DNA of 64,000 nt from Manduca sexta (GCF_014839805.1 NC_051123.1:6802727-6866726), one strand, 5' to 3'; positions 1 through 13,400 are shown, numbered from the stretch's first letter. Notes: a model not told the origin generated them from the letters alone. Numbers and translations: made by a program.

Positions 1-520
1 TCATGCATATATTTTAGTCTGTGAATTCGTCTAAGATATCAAATTCTTGTCTCTCTTTCGTTATGTTAATCCATCGCGAAAATGAACCAATCAGAACAAA
101 GATATCTTTGACGTGCTTACAAATGACATATTTAGATATGAGTTTGTTTTCCAGATCGGATCAATGATTAAATTTGAGATCTTTCATTAAAAGCGTCCTA
201 AATAGTAATAATTTAGTCGGGATATTAGTAAATTGTAGACTCTAGGAATTGTGTGAATTTGAATATTATATCTGTATTATAATAACATTTCGGTGGCGTA
301 GTTGTATTGCGAGCGCGGAACGAATATCGTGCTGGGGTCTTGGGTTCTTGGGTCGATGAGTGATTTTGGTTATTCTGCCCAGTATCAGCCGGAAGTTTCA
401 CAATGTTCCCGGTAAATGTCCAATAAGCTCGCCACCTATTACGTGGGACCCTAGCATAGCTAGTGAAATGTGGTTGTGATGACTCCGTGTGAGACGTGAT
501 GCTATGTGTGTTTGGTGCAG
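1..520. other. Intron or upstream sequence of the first gene
   Basis: No coding exon could be supported here. The right half (about 289-513) is a degenerate tRNA-derived SINE. The left part (about 60-180) contains short inverted motifs around ATCAA/TTGAT and the string tgaaccaatcagaac, which resembles the palindromic element at 3203-3340. Confidence 0.5.
289..513 (+). repeat. Degenerate SINE, family 2 (tRNA-derived)
   Basis: It begins with cggtggcgtagttgtattgc, as does the better-preserved copy at 36374-36640. It then shows the same internal words in the same order: tctgcccagtatcagcc, a Cys-rich-looking gc block aataagctcgccacctatta, and gtgatgctatgtgtg at the tail. The B-box region is degraded (ggttcttggg instead of ggttcgaatcc). 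The tail runs into the 3' splice site at 520. Confidence 0.75.
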
Positions 521-1808
521 GTGTGGTACCACGGCGAGTGGTGCTCGTCGCGCGGCCGCAACTGCTGGAACACCAACCTCATCGACGACAGGCCCAAGGG
601 CTGCTGCATGTGGTACAACGAACCCCAGGTACAAACCTATACTGTCGCATGCCATACTTCTACTTTCTGCCATTTAACAATGAATGAAGGAACCTTAAAC
701 ATCCCTTATATATACATATTATAAAACAAAGTCCCCCGCCGTGTTTGTGTGTCTGTCTATCTGAACGCAGTACACTCCTAAAATGCCGAACGGATTTCGA
801 TATATAGTTTCGAGACCCTGGGAAGGACATAGGCTACTTTTATCCCGGGAAAATATATAGTGCAGTTTAAGTTGCAGAAACAAAAGTGTTATCAGTGTAA
901 TTTCTAATATTTTTTGGTTTGGTTTTATATTTAGATGTCCTAATGATATTATTGTAAATGTATTTCAGAATTTATAATAACTGTTATAATGCGTTTATTT
1001 ATAGATATTTGCAGGATCTGTTTTCATTCATAAAGTCAAAAAATATATATAATTCCAGTATCTGGCGGACATAGAGGACCACTTGAACATAACGATCCAG
1101 CAGGTCGAGCCAGACATGAAGGTTCCGAGTAATGAGTTCGACGGTAAAGTTGTGTACGGTGAAAAGAGGAAACAAGTCGGAACCGGATATCAGGTAAATT
1201 TGTAATGCCATTGTTTTTTCGTATGAGAATGATTCATTCGGTTTCTTAACTTACGTACAAAAATATATCTAAGGTTTTATATACCTGTCCCTAATCTTCT
1301 CTATAGACAATTACTTTACTTGCACTATACGCGTGCACACTCGCCTTGAAAAATAATTTTACCGTGACGCCCCTCATGAACTTCTTCAACTCAGCCGAAA
1401 ATTGAGGAATACTATGCCTATAAATTTTCCATTAGTCTGATCACGAAAACAATGTTTACCACAATAACATAGTTGACAAATCGGCGGCACTTGGGTACTT
1501 ACCAGTGGCGAAGCGTCCGTACTACCAGCTTTCTTTATAGATTTATTTACGTTGTCTTAGTTTTTGTTTTCTGTTAAATTGACTGTGATATGTTAAACAA
1601 GGCATTTATTTTTTGGTACGGGTTACCATTGAAAAATTTCACTATGCGCCACGGGTACTTACGGAATATGCGTAGGATTTTACTTGGAGTATTTTGTTTA
1701 CAGGATCACGTAAGCCAAATGGCGCCCGTAGTGAAGTCGCTACAAGAGCTGGAATCGCAAGCGCAACTCTACTATCTCAAGCTGCATCATAATGTTACCA
1801 TAGCATAA
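521..1808 (+). CDS. Last three coding exons of an unrecognised secreted-looking protein (partial)
   Basis: I do not recognise this gene. Three exons in phase 0 can be joined: 521-628, 1059-1193 and 1704-1808, ending in TAA. Each has a good acceptor (gtgcag, ttccag, tttacag) and donor (CAG-gtacaa, CAG-gtaaat). They give 115 residues with several conserved-looking aromatic and cysteine positions: [10 protein letters not shown], then [11 protein letters not shown] helical, hydrophilic tail follows ([16 protein letters not shown]). Four cysteines in the first exon and two possible N-glycosylation sites (NIT, NVT near the end) suggest an extracellular or lumenal domain. The 5' part lies left of the window. 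A possible polyadenylation signal (aataaa) is near 2049. The exons are far more GC-rich than the flanks and keep frame across three junctions, so I am confident the gene is real but not what it does. Confidence 0.72.
700..870 (+). repeat. Non-LTR retrotransposon 3'-end-like repeat
   Basis: The stretch has ataaaacaaagtcccccgcc, then gtctgtctatctgaac, then cgaacggatttcgat, then ggctacttttatcccggg. This ordered set of words recurs in degraded form at 39500-39710 and, reversed, at 41150-41385 and 58595-58785. Words of this kind are familiar from the 3' ends of lepidopteran non-LTR elements. The family name is inferred only. Confidence 0.5.
1495..1650 (+). repeat. Dispersed repeat, copy A
   Basis: It shares a long run of words with 24684-24848: ccagtggcgaagcgtcc, tttatttacgtt, tttttgttttctgttaaatt, gatatgttaa, aaggcattt and gggttacc. 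It lies in the last intron of the first gene, ending about 55 bp before the exon at 1704. Confidence 0.6.
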
Positions 1809-3202
1809 ATATTTACCAACTGTGTAATATGTACTGTAATAATTTATACTAAATATGTCGCTTCTGATTAACAGACTGATGATAAGCTAATTTTTGTGTA
1901 ACATTAAATTATCAAAATATTTGACATGCATTGCATTTTTTTTTAGATACATACGAGAGGCTATTTGAAAAAACCTGAATATTAGTATCATTATTTTAAT
2001 ATTATAACGTCGATGAGGCAAAATAATATGCTTATACGATCATGAAACAAATAAAACATACCAGTGGAAGTTCATTTTTTATATTTCACTCAATTCTCAA
2101 TCTCTACGGATTATTTTAGGGCAGTGTGTAGCGGCCCTACATTTTCAAAATAAATTATTAAGTCTCATAACACCGCTACATAGGAAAATAGCCGTTAACA
2201 ATACTGTTATAATGATTCCAATCGACTGCGTCATCACTTCATATTTCACAAGGAATATAAAACATTTTCGCTATACCTTCGTTCTGAAACACAACGTCGT
2301 ATAAAAATAGATATCTTTCATATAAAAATGTTCGTATTTATTGGCTAGAACTATTTTAATATAAACCAAAACCGGTATCATTGTGTAATATGAAGAGACT
2401 ATCGAGATTTAAAACTGATCATCCACTGCAGTGCATTTCGAGTTTAGAATACATAGATTATAATCGATTTATCTAATGACCGATCCGAAATTATAGCGAA
2501 CAATGCGTAATAATATACCTGTATGATGTACCCACTACCCAACACACGTACATGCTAATATGTTCTTTATAACAACACTTCGGTCGTTTCACAATGCAGT
2601 GGCGACAGTAATCTGATACAACAATTACTTAGTATTAAATAATGGCTTATTGGCCTAAAAATTATATTAAACTCTATCAACAATATAAGCACTAAAACAA
2701 ATATTTCAGCCTATATTGAAGGCATTAGTGCAAAATTGTATGAAAATAATTTAAAATTTCTCATCACTTCACGGATAAAGGCAAAAACTATTTGGTGTCT
2801 ACAGCTTCATATCTCAATTAATTGACAAAACAAGACAATGCCATTAAATTTGTATGCAATCATTGGTCCTATATGTGGGTACAGGGTAAACCAAATTTTA
2901 ATATCAAAATAAGAAACAATATCGTCCCGAGTGCCATTAAAAACATACACAATTATGTTAGCTAGTAATAAATTAAGATGTGTGTACTGTGTACATATAA
3001 AATGAATATAATAAAATCACAAGCATTAGATTTTTTGATTGATTGAAATTAAAAACAGGATGATATTTACAAAATGCATTAAGATATTGAATAAAATACA
3101 ATTTAGCCCTAAAACGGGTGTTTAGTACAATACGCATCTAACAAGTTCTCGTCTAAAATTCAGCTAACTGAATAAAATATAAGCCACTTATGACCCATAT
3201 GT

Positions 3203-3340
3203 ATAAACGATCCAAATCTGTACCGACAGATCAATCGTAAGAATGAACCAATCAACATAAATCAAGGCATATCAAGCTAACTTCATTCTGATTGGATCAA
3301 TTTTGCTGTCGATCCGAAGGTAACGTTTAGGATCGTTTAT
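3203..3340. mobile_element. Palindromic miniature element (foldback)
   Basis: The left arm aaacgatccaaatctgtacc is matched, inverted, by the right arm ending taacgtttaggatcgttt. The inner parts also pair: gacagatcaatcg against tgctgtcgatcc, and gaaccaatc against gattggatc. The total is about 135 bp and there is no reading frame. A related but more decayed element is at 9268-9432. Confidence 0.62.
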
Positions 3341-5994
3341 TAATCGACCGTTAAACAGCGTGCTGTGTACGTAGATTGGTTAGGAAATTACACAAGAAGT
3401 TAGTTAAATATACAGGGAATAGGAACTACGAAAGCAATATTGTTTTTTTTTTATATTTAGAGTTAACAATGTCGGCTGGATCTCCTACAATGGAAGAGTA
3501 AGAGGTAAAAAGTAGAGTGCAATTAGAGAAAGAGTTTATTAAGAATTATTTGATTGTAATATTGCCGTTTTTGGTTATATAATGTTACGATTAGTGGCAT
3601 AATAAGGAGGTTAAAAATCGAAACTATACGCATTTTTTTAAAGTTTCTATTGATGCTCAAATACGATATTTTCCAGACCGCAACACTAAAAACGTTATGG
3701 AAATACAAGTCAATTAAATTCAATAACCAATTGGCGTAAAGACTAATGCCCGAGCGCCCACATTGTAGTTCGTACATAGACATTATTATTGTCATACATA
3801 AAACAATTAATTATGACTCATGATTTGTTATTCGTATCATTACAAATTTAAACACAATAGACTAATAAGCTGCGAAAACACTGGACAAAATATCTGTTAT
3901 ATAACAAAAGTTACGCGGACAGAGAAGAATTGCCAAATGGCAAGGAAGAGGTCTACCATAAGTTATAGCTGCATAGTAACATGATCCAGCGACATTAAAC
4001 CGCGTTTCTACTGCACAACATGCCTGTATGCAAGCTTCACTTGTAATGCAGTTTTAACTTACAAATATAAAGTATCTACATACAAGTACTCGCACAATGG
4101 AAACGCGGCTTTATAATTAAGTAGTTAATAATTCAAGTGCACGATCGGTACAGTAAAACTACTCAAGGCGCGCCAGTCTTCATTTCTTCATTAACAGCTA
4201 ACTTGTCTATGATTCAGTTTCCCTTTGTCAACTTGTGACTTATCATCTGTTGTATTGACGGAGTATTGTATCCGACTATTTACCACTAATGGTATGTAAT
4301 TTGATTTACAAACGTTTGCTGTCCAAATTATCGATAATCGACTACTTGCCCACGACACAACAGAATGATAAGGCACATCCCTATATCGATGAGTCCCGCT
4401 AGATTCAGTTTCGTTTCGATTCACACTATTCTCAGGCACTCAGCGAAAGCTGCTGCGATTTGTACAGTGAACATGATTTTTCTATTCTACCGACATACTT
4501 ACGAAACCGACAACCGGAAAAATAATCGATAATTACAAAAGGAATAATGGAAGTGTCTCGTGGTCTACTTTGGCATAAAGACTGGCACACTTTTAATTGA
4601 TAACAAGTTCAATTTATAAATTAATAATAACTCTCTTGGTGAATACGGCTATCCCACCAGCATCGACTTACATTACAAATTATACTAAGATATATAATAT
4701 AAAAACTTTAGTTATACAAAATTTCCTATATCTTTTGAAATGTATCAAAATTTTTGCACGTTCGCTCTCATTTCAAAATAATAATTATCTTTGTTGTTAA
4801 TTTCAACTAAGATGATACTTCAATTATTACAATCGACATGTCAGCTTATTTAACAGCACACAGATGTATGGTACATCATAGAATTTGTAGTACATTAATA
4901 TCGAAATAAGAGGAACGCTTGAGTACATTCAACTTGTCGTTTTACCTCCAATTACATCTCACTCCATTTCTAGTTTAAATGAAGTATTCACACTTACTTA
5001 AAACTAAATGCGGATACTCAAACGACTACCCTCCAATGGTTTTACACTTCACACAATAAAGGAAAATGCAAGGAGATCTCTACACGCGGTTTAGCAATAG
5101 TTGCGGTGTCAATTTGCATAGCTAATAAAATGGACGTTCATAATCTCCACAAACGACAATAAGGCATTTCTATCCAGGTGGATTTTTCGAGGGCATCTGA
5201 GTATGTATCTAGTTTTATATATGGTTTTTGTAAATAATGAATTACATCGTATCGAACTTTGCGTACTTCTACAAAACTTTTAGAAGATTGTTGCGTTTCC
5301 CAGATAGATTTTAAGGCCCTCAAAAGTGCTATCCTATACATGGTATAAGGTGTATTTGCCCACCACTATGGATTTAATTTCACATAAAAAATTTAAAATT
5401 TTACACCATTCGACTTAAAATGTAATTTCGGATACCGAAAATATAAAAGAATACAACCTTTATTAATAATAAAAATGGATGATTTCATTAACAATGATCT
5501 GATGGAATAATTTATAATATTTAGTATCGGTGGGCCGATTACATTTTATTAGGGTGGGTTATATCGACTTCGCAGGGTATCCCCACCATTTATCATTCAT
5601 TTATTATATTTAATAGTGTAACGAAATAATTTTTCACATCATAAAAATCTGAATATAATTTCACATAAAATATTTATTCAAAATATACGATGACAAAAAC
5701 GGTTTACACTCAGGACTTTGGGATATAATATTAATGACTTAACAAAATATCATTAACACAGTGAGCAACTCTTACAACCTCACGTCTTTCTCAATACACT
5801 TAACAATCAAATTAAACCTAATTTATAAATACGTAAACTATTCGAGTTTGTGTCGTGACTGACAATGAGTCAATGCATTAGCGACGTATCGATAGCTTCT
5901 TGGACGATAAAACGCGATTATGCGACATTTACAACGTTATATGTTCAAACTCTTAAATTTACAAACTCCGTAGACCACGTGGGAAAGCTTGAAC

Positions 5995-6138
5995 TAAGGG
6001 CGCCTTCAAATTAGACGCGCGGATACAGCGCGACTGCCGCGCGGCAAAGGAATGAATTGCCATTACATAAACGACGCTAAAGTAAAAGACCTAAGAGCGC
6101 ATTAAATTTGCCGCGCGACTAATTTGAAGGCACCCTTA
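5995..6138. mobile_element. MITE with 26-bp terminal inverted repeats and TA flanks
   Basis: The left end starts TA-AGGGCGCCTTCAAATTAG and continues into acgcgcgg. The right end is its near-perfect inverse, ccgcgcg-actaatttgaaggcaccct-TA. About 24 of 26 terminal bases match. The element is about 140 bp and non-coding, with a GC-rich core repeating gcgcgactgccgcgcgg. The TA on both sides fits a target duplication of the Tc1/mariner superfamily, which is an inference. Confidence 0.8.
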
Positions 6139-7426
6139 CAACGTTAGTAACACTTAGTGTCACTATAACACGTGAATTAAGCAACTGCGCGTTTTATTTT
6201 CATACCAGCATATTGACATGAAGCTCTGTAGCTTGTGAATAGTGTTCCGTGTGACCGGATCAACTTTCACTGTCAATTTTAAATGTTTTGTACATTTTAT
6301 CAGCATCTCTGGCTTGACATGATGTTGATTACATGGACTATATTCTGTCCATTAATCCCAGAATATGATTCCCCTGCATGTTATAAGGAAGTGTTAAACA
6401 ATGATCGTCAAACAATCTTTATATAATTTTACTTAGTCCTTAATAGACTTAATTTCAAATCTTTCCGATGATATTCGACATCTTTAATAGTTTCAACAAT
6501 ACTGAGACGAGGCAATAAAAATCACCTTCTAGTCACAATTCGGGTTTAACTTTAAACATTTAGATATAGATACGTATACAAACTCTACATTTGCATACAA
6601 AAGTCGATACAAAAACTTGCATTACGTCGAGGGACCCGCACTGGCGGTGTACACCTCACACGTTCAAACTGCTTGATACGAACGAAAACTGTCAGTAAGT
6701 GACGTCGGGACGAGTCTAAAATCAGTCATAAAAATATTTTGAATTCACCAACGCCAACAAAACGGTCAGCAAAATAATCTACCGACCGTCAAACAGCGTA
6801 CATTCAAACAGTCCTCAGTCTTGTTTCAACACTCATTAGGAATATTTTTGTATTTCGAGTGGCATAAGGCAATTGAACCGTCCACTTTTGCAAATATCAA
6901 AATTAGTGTTAGGCCACCATTGTCTCAATACTTAACAGTACATTACATAAACGTTCGATTCTCAAACAAAATTTATAACAAACAAACTTCATAATTCATA
7001 ATCACTAATACTAAATTAATAAATAATGTTTAGTAGTCCAATTGAGATTTCAGGAGGAACACCTGCAAACAACACATACTAGTTTTTATCCATTGCATAG
7101 ACCGACAATTTTAATTAAAGTTTAAATAAACATTTTATTAAATAAAAAACCTATTATTTATTTAATAAATTGTATAAGAGTTAATCGTTATTAGAATCTA
7201 AGAAAAGGTTTTCTGACCAGTATCTTCAGGAATAAATGCGTGATGTTAGTTGGTTGTATGGTGTCATATCTAGCAAGTGGCATATTTCGTTAGTTTGTTT
7301 AAGCTATTATTAACTATGGTAATTTTTAATTTTGCCGTCTATATTGTGAACCTTTCATGAAAATTTTAAAAAGAAATTTTTATTTATGTTTTATCGAACC
7401 CGAGAAGTCAACAAATCTCACCCAGG

Positions 7427-10400
7427 TCAGAACGCGAGCCACGGGTGGTGCTGCAGCGACTCCTTGGACCTGTCGCCGTAGTCGTAGGTGAGCTCGTCGC
7501 CGGCCTCGATGTCGTGCGCGGCGACCAACACGAGCCGCGGCCCGTCCACCCACACCGCCTTCGTCACCAGGTTGCCATTGCGGGAGTGGTTCACCAGACG
7601 ACCGAGACGGCCCGTTTCGGCCGTTGCGTCGATACTGGAACACGTATTTATAACTATGAATATATAATTAAGGTCTATCCATTAATAACGTCATAACATC
7701 TTCGTGATTTTTTTTACCCCTACCCGCGTCTTTGTCACAGGTCACATTTGTGAAAACCTTTCCCCTTGGTGTGACGTCACATATTTTAATTAATAATTTT
7801 CGTCTAGAACCAAATAAATGAAAACAGCAGTTATAAAATTGGATACAACTTAAAAAAATCAACATCAAATGACGGCTGGCAGAATTTGGCTCTAATAATC
7901 GAAAAACCAAAGCGACCATGTGGAATAGCAAGCCGCTTGCTGCAATCGAAAATTCGCCAACAAAACAAAATTAACCTTATATAGTAAGAGAACTAAAATA
8001 TTTCCTTAAGTTATTCGTTAACAGTTAATGTTATTATTAATTTAGATTTTAGCATATCAAGTCATGAAACTTATGATAGCCGGCCCTCTTATCACACAAT
8101 ATCACATTTGGTTCATCCTCTCACACTCTTGAGGTTTGACATAATTAACGGATTTGCCCTTTTGTTCAAACTATAAAGTACTAAAAAAGAGTTATCTTTG
8201 AGTGTGTACATATTTTATTTAAAGCGACTTTAGAAAGTCAGTATTAATTAAAAGTTTAAAAGGGCAACACAGATTAGTTACAGTACATTTTGTCACAATA
8301 AATATTTATAATTGATTATCATAGAAAAAACCAACAAAACTGCGTGTGACTGAAGATATGATTAATGACATGTTTGTGATACATAAAGTCAGCTGTACAT
8401 TTTATACAAGTAAATGGTTTTATATTTCATAAAAATCCTTTTATTTTATAAGAATGACATCATGTTATTTAAAACAACATTATGAATAAACATGAATCAT
8501 GGTCACGTAAGGCGATTACGTCCTTAAAACATTAATATGTATCCAAAGTGTTATAGAAAGGATGTAAAAATATTTGGCCGTACAGGTTATAAACAAAAAG
8601 AGGACTGTGTTTCTACCTCACCCACATATACGATCAGATGATGTCAAATAATTTATAACACGCCATTTTAAGCTGAACATTTACATTATTTTATTTTATT
8701 ACTGGTCTCAAACCACTTTCAAAAACATAATGTTTGTGTATTAATGTGAGTAAGAAAAAGATTTTTTTTATTTCGGGTTTTAGTCATTTGACCTGACATT
8801 TAGCACCACTTTTGATGATAAAATTCTACGTATATCGAAATGACCACAATTAGTGCATAAATTATTTTGAATTAAAATTTAGTTAACGCCTAAAAACATG
8901 CTCCAGTACCAAAACCCTAGTTCCTACCTTCTATTTAAGATAATTAGAAGAAAAAAATACTTAATAAAGTTCTAACAAGCTTGCGAAGCATATATAAAAA
9001 TAATAATCTTTGGGTGTACCTAAAAAAAACAACCTCTACTAACCAATACTGTTGATCGCCGTGCCTGAAGTAATACATGTAGCAGCCGGCGGTAGGGTCT
9101 TGCGCGTACGCATGCTCCCGCTCGCGCGCCTCGGCAACGCCCACCAGCTCTCCCGCGTACTCCACCACGAACTGCCCGCGACCGAACGGACGCGTTGCGA
9201 TCACGCCACGGCCCTTCCCGTCGAAATACGCCACCTACCGACAAAACTAATTGTGAAACAATGATTGCTTAAAAGCCTATTCCAATCGATCTCCATTCTT
9301 AAAATCGGAACAATGATAAGAATAGACAAATCTGAATAAGTCAATAATTAGCGTGTCCAACTAAATTTATTCTGGTTGGTCTATTTTCGTTGCACAGCCG
9401 AGGAAGAGATTGGAATCGTTTATTGAATTCGGCGGTAAGTTAGCTTATATTGTTTTGCACCCATTTATGGCCTGCTCTATTGAGAATTTGCTAATAAATT
9501 GTATTGTGTTAAATCTATAAGTTTTAAAATTAATTATTTAACTCTTGTGAATCAATTACGAGCATCCCTTGTCATAAACAGGTTTTTTTGTGTAACGATA
9601 AAGTTACGATTGACCCCTCAGAAGGTTTAGTGCAGGTCAATTATATTATAACCAATAATGAAGTATGCATTCATGTTATGTGATAAGTTATAATATTGTC
9701 TAACACGCAATCGCTCATCGATTAGTCACAAACAGATATACTCGACACATATTCTGAGTTTGATAGCTAAAAATTACACATATTATACCAATTAGATAAT
9801 TTTAACCGGCGACCTTGCGATGTACTGATACGCGACTGCAAGGCGTTATCGCATACAGTTAAAGAAATCGCGTCAGCTTTATCTTGGATTAAATCTCATC
9901 CATTATGTGCCTGAGAGTAAGCTTCGGTACTCGGGCGATTATACTATTTCAAAAATTATTACCTTACCATATTTACAGATGTAAAAGATAAATGAAAAAT
10001 TAACCCCCTCTTTAATGATCTTCATTAAATTAAATGATGTTGAGTGGACACATCATTGGCATCATATTCAAAAGAATTAATAATTGTCTACATTTTTTTT
10101 TGTCTTGCTGAATGGTATGGGTCATGTTGGTTAACAGCGAGTAAAATACTTATACAAAAAATGTCTAGAGTATAGACTATAGATATTAGAATAAACGACA
10201 TATAATGTCATACATCATATCCTGAGACCGACACTGTATTACAACAACCAGTGAATTTTACTATCTCCTTTTTTGCGATAAGTAAGTCGTCAACTTTGAT
10301 ATTTTCATGTAATTAATGTATCAAAGTTATATAAATAAATTGAGTACGTATTGACAATTTTATTACCTTTTATCTTATGTGCAGGTAATAATAGATCAAA

Positions 10401-13400
10401 CTGAATAAATCAATCGTATTTTCAGCAATATCAGTACGTAATAAACTTACCCCCTTATTCATAGACGTTTTTTATCACAGCTTTGCTCCATGCTTAAATA
10501 AAAGACGTCTATGAATAAAGGAGTTAATTTATACTGGTTAGTACATTACCTGCAAACCATCCTCTCTTTGGTCTCTCACGGCTCGCTCCAGATCTCGCAT
10601 CTTCTCTGCCATTACACATTTGGAAGTCTTTCTTACACTACGTCTTACTGGAAAATACTCTGTGAGTTTATGATTTGTGTTCCCATTCGCAACTTTGGGT
10701 TCTATTTTGACAGTCTTTTCCACGGGTGGTGGCGATGTTGGCTCGATTTTTGCTTTGAGTTCTTCTTTGAAGTATTCTGTGAGTTTGTGGCTCTCTGCCG
10801 CGCGGGCGGTCGCCCGGGCTGCCCTCGACCGCAGCGAGTGCCCGTTGGTCATGTTGGCGATGCCGTTACTAGTCTTCAGTGGTTTAGATCTCAACTCGAT
10901 CTTTTTTAAAGGTGGCTCGGTGTCGAGCTCTTCATTCTCAGTCTTTGGCTGCACGTTGGCTATGATTCTAAAATAAAAAATTAAAAACGTCGTAATTGTG
11001 ATTGATAGCGCGACCCGTTTTGTTATCACACGACCACACGTTCAGCATGCATCTATGTTGTTAATAATAATTTATAACAGAAAATTTGAGGCAGTCACCT
11101 TTTCTATGTTTATCTGGTTTTTACCCTTTTTAACACAAAAGAAGCCTTATAAGATTAGCACACATCAAAGCGGTGTTCTATTTTAACATGTCAACCGATG
11201 TGTGTCGACCATGAGGATCTCGCCAAGTTAAAAATAAGTTAATATAACTAGAATTAACTTCGGAATTACGATGTTAAGGAGTGGTTGATGGGTTTAGCTT
11301 TGTCACAATATGTAGCAGCAAATTAAAACAAAAAGCTAAAGGTCAACGAATGTTAACACATCAAACTGTAATGAAACAACATAATTTAGGTGCAAACTAA
11401 GATTTTACGTAGGATTGTGAGCTACCTGCGCTTTCTATAGTTGCGCACGGGCCTGACAGGCTGGTCCTCACAAAGTTCTATGCGATGTGGAGTCTTCACG
11501 CCCTCCTGGGCAGCCATCAGGCTACTGGCTGAAAACCACAATCGTCTTCCTATAATTACTTTGTAACCAATCGTCTATGCCTAACCATCCAATGTCTTAA
11601 GAATTTCCAAAAATACAATAACTATCAAATTAATCTCACACTGACAAAGGATAGATGTAATACGTAAATCGATGCGTTAGCCAAGATGTAGCAACTTGTA
11701 CACACAAGAGCATAGTGCATATTAAACTATGATTACATCCAGGTGACGCACGTGCTCACGTACAATATGACGTGAACATTTCATTAAGAAATTATAAAAT
11801 TCCATCACGCTTCCACGTCACCCTCGCAAATTACTATAACAGGCCCTACTAGGAAAATTCGCGGGTAGGAAATCATTATCAAATGCGTGTTCAAGTCGAA
11901 TCACCGAGGTTACATTATAATATTAACATAATGTTCTTGTCGTCGCAAAACAGTCGCCCCCATTGCATGCGACCATAAACTTGACGAAGGCCAACGTATA
12001 TTTAAAAATCATGTAGGTATGACTTAAGTATTTTGCATAATACATATACGCAAATCCCATACAGACACATTAAAAAAGACTAACCTAGAATAAAAAATAA
12101 AGCTATTTTTAATTCAGAACATGGTCTATTGTTCTGACATAAACCATTTCATTAAAATCTGTACAGTACCTATTATGACATTGGAATAACATATTACTTG
12201 TATTTACTGATGATTTATGTCATCCCATACATTTTATCAGACCAAACATTATGCAGTCAGAATACTTTGGAACACACTACTGGTTAATACTTGTAAACAA
12301 GTGGGCTGGCTTTTCAAACGAATCTCAAGTGTTCTCAACAATTATTCGAAGTAAATGATATGTTACTTTATTTCAATACTAAAGACAATACTTATGAGTA
12401 TCTGAATATATACTTTTTAGTGATTGAATGAGTCAAATATTTCAAATATTGCAATGTACAAAAGTGGGCGCCTAGTGGGGATATCGCATCATCTTTTTCT
12501 TTCATACGCGTCGTAATTCCCGATGACGTCACATGTAGATATTACGCCACTTTTATATTTTTTTTTCTTACCCCCTTCGGCCGAAATTCAATGATTTATA
12601 TCTTGTTGATTTATTACCCGATTTGAATCATTCCTTCTGAGTTATAATTTATATAACATAAATATTTTATAACAGTAAAGAACGAAAATGGGGCCGGTAC
12701 CTTATTGTATTTAATTTAGGCTACATTTTAGAGGTAGGAATGAGACATTCACATGGAAAGAGCTTCCTAAAGCTGGTGTAGTATAGGACTATAAATAATG
12801 TATTTTGTATATATTATTTTGCGAAATAAACAACCCAAAAACCTTTTAGTATGAGGTATTACATATAAATATTTAGTATGAAAGAAAATAAGGGGAACCA
12901 CATAGTGTTACAAAGTTGATAATAATATAATCCGCATACATAATTATTGCATAACACTTTTAATAATATTATTCATTAAGATAATTACAAATCAACAGAC
13001 ATAAGCAAACTTACTGTCAACATTAACATAATTTACATTAAGGAAGTCATTTCCTTCACTATGTCCAATTAATAAGATCTGAGAAGTAATAATTAATTAA
13101 AGGAAATGAAATGTTATCTGTAATGTTGCTAAAAGCCTTTCATCTACATGTTTATTTTAGTTTAACAGAATATAACATTTTAGTAGTGTACATTTTTTAT
13201 TTTTCTAAAAACAAATCCTATAATATTTAGTGCTAACATTAACAAATGAAAGCGGCGATAGCCTAGTTGGGTGTGGAATGGACTGCCAAGATGAATGTCT
13301 GCAGGTTCAAATTCCAAGGGCACACACCTCTGACTTTTTTAAAATCATGTGTGTATTCTTTGTTAATTTATTGTTCGCTTTAACGGTGAAGGAAAACATC

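Larger units (their letters stand above)
1809..7426. other. Long intergenic region between convergent genes
   Basis: AT-rich sequence with only short chance reading frames. It should contain the 3' UTR of the first gene (aataaa near 2049) and the short 3' UTR of KMT5A (AATAAA on the minus strand at 7379-7384, about 45 nt after the stop). Two inverted-repeat elements are visible, at 3203-3340 and 5995-6138. Nothing else recognisable was seen. Confidence 0.55.

Noticed and set aside
10511..10976. Plus-strand open frames across 10511-10976
   Set aside because: They lie antisense to the KMT5A exon, whose protein has clear family motifs.
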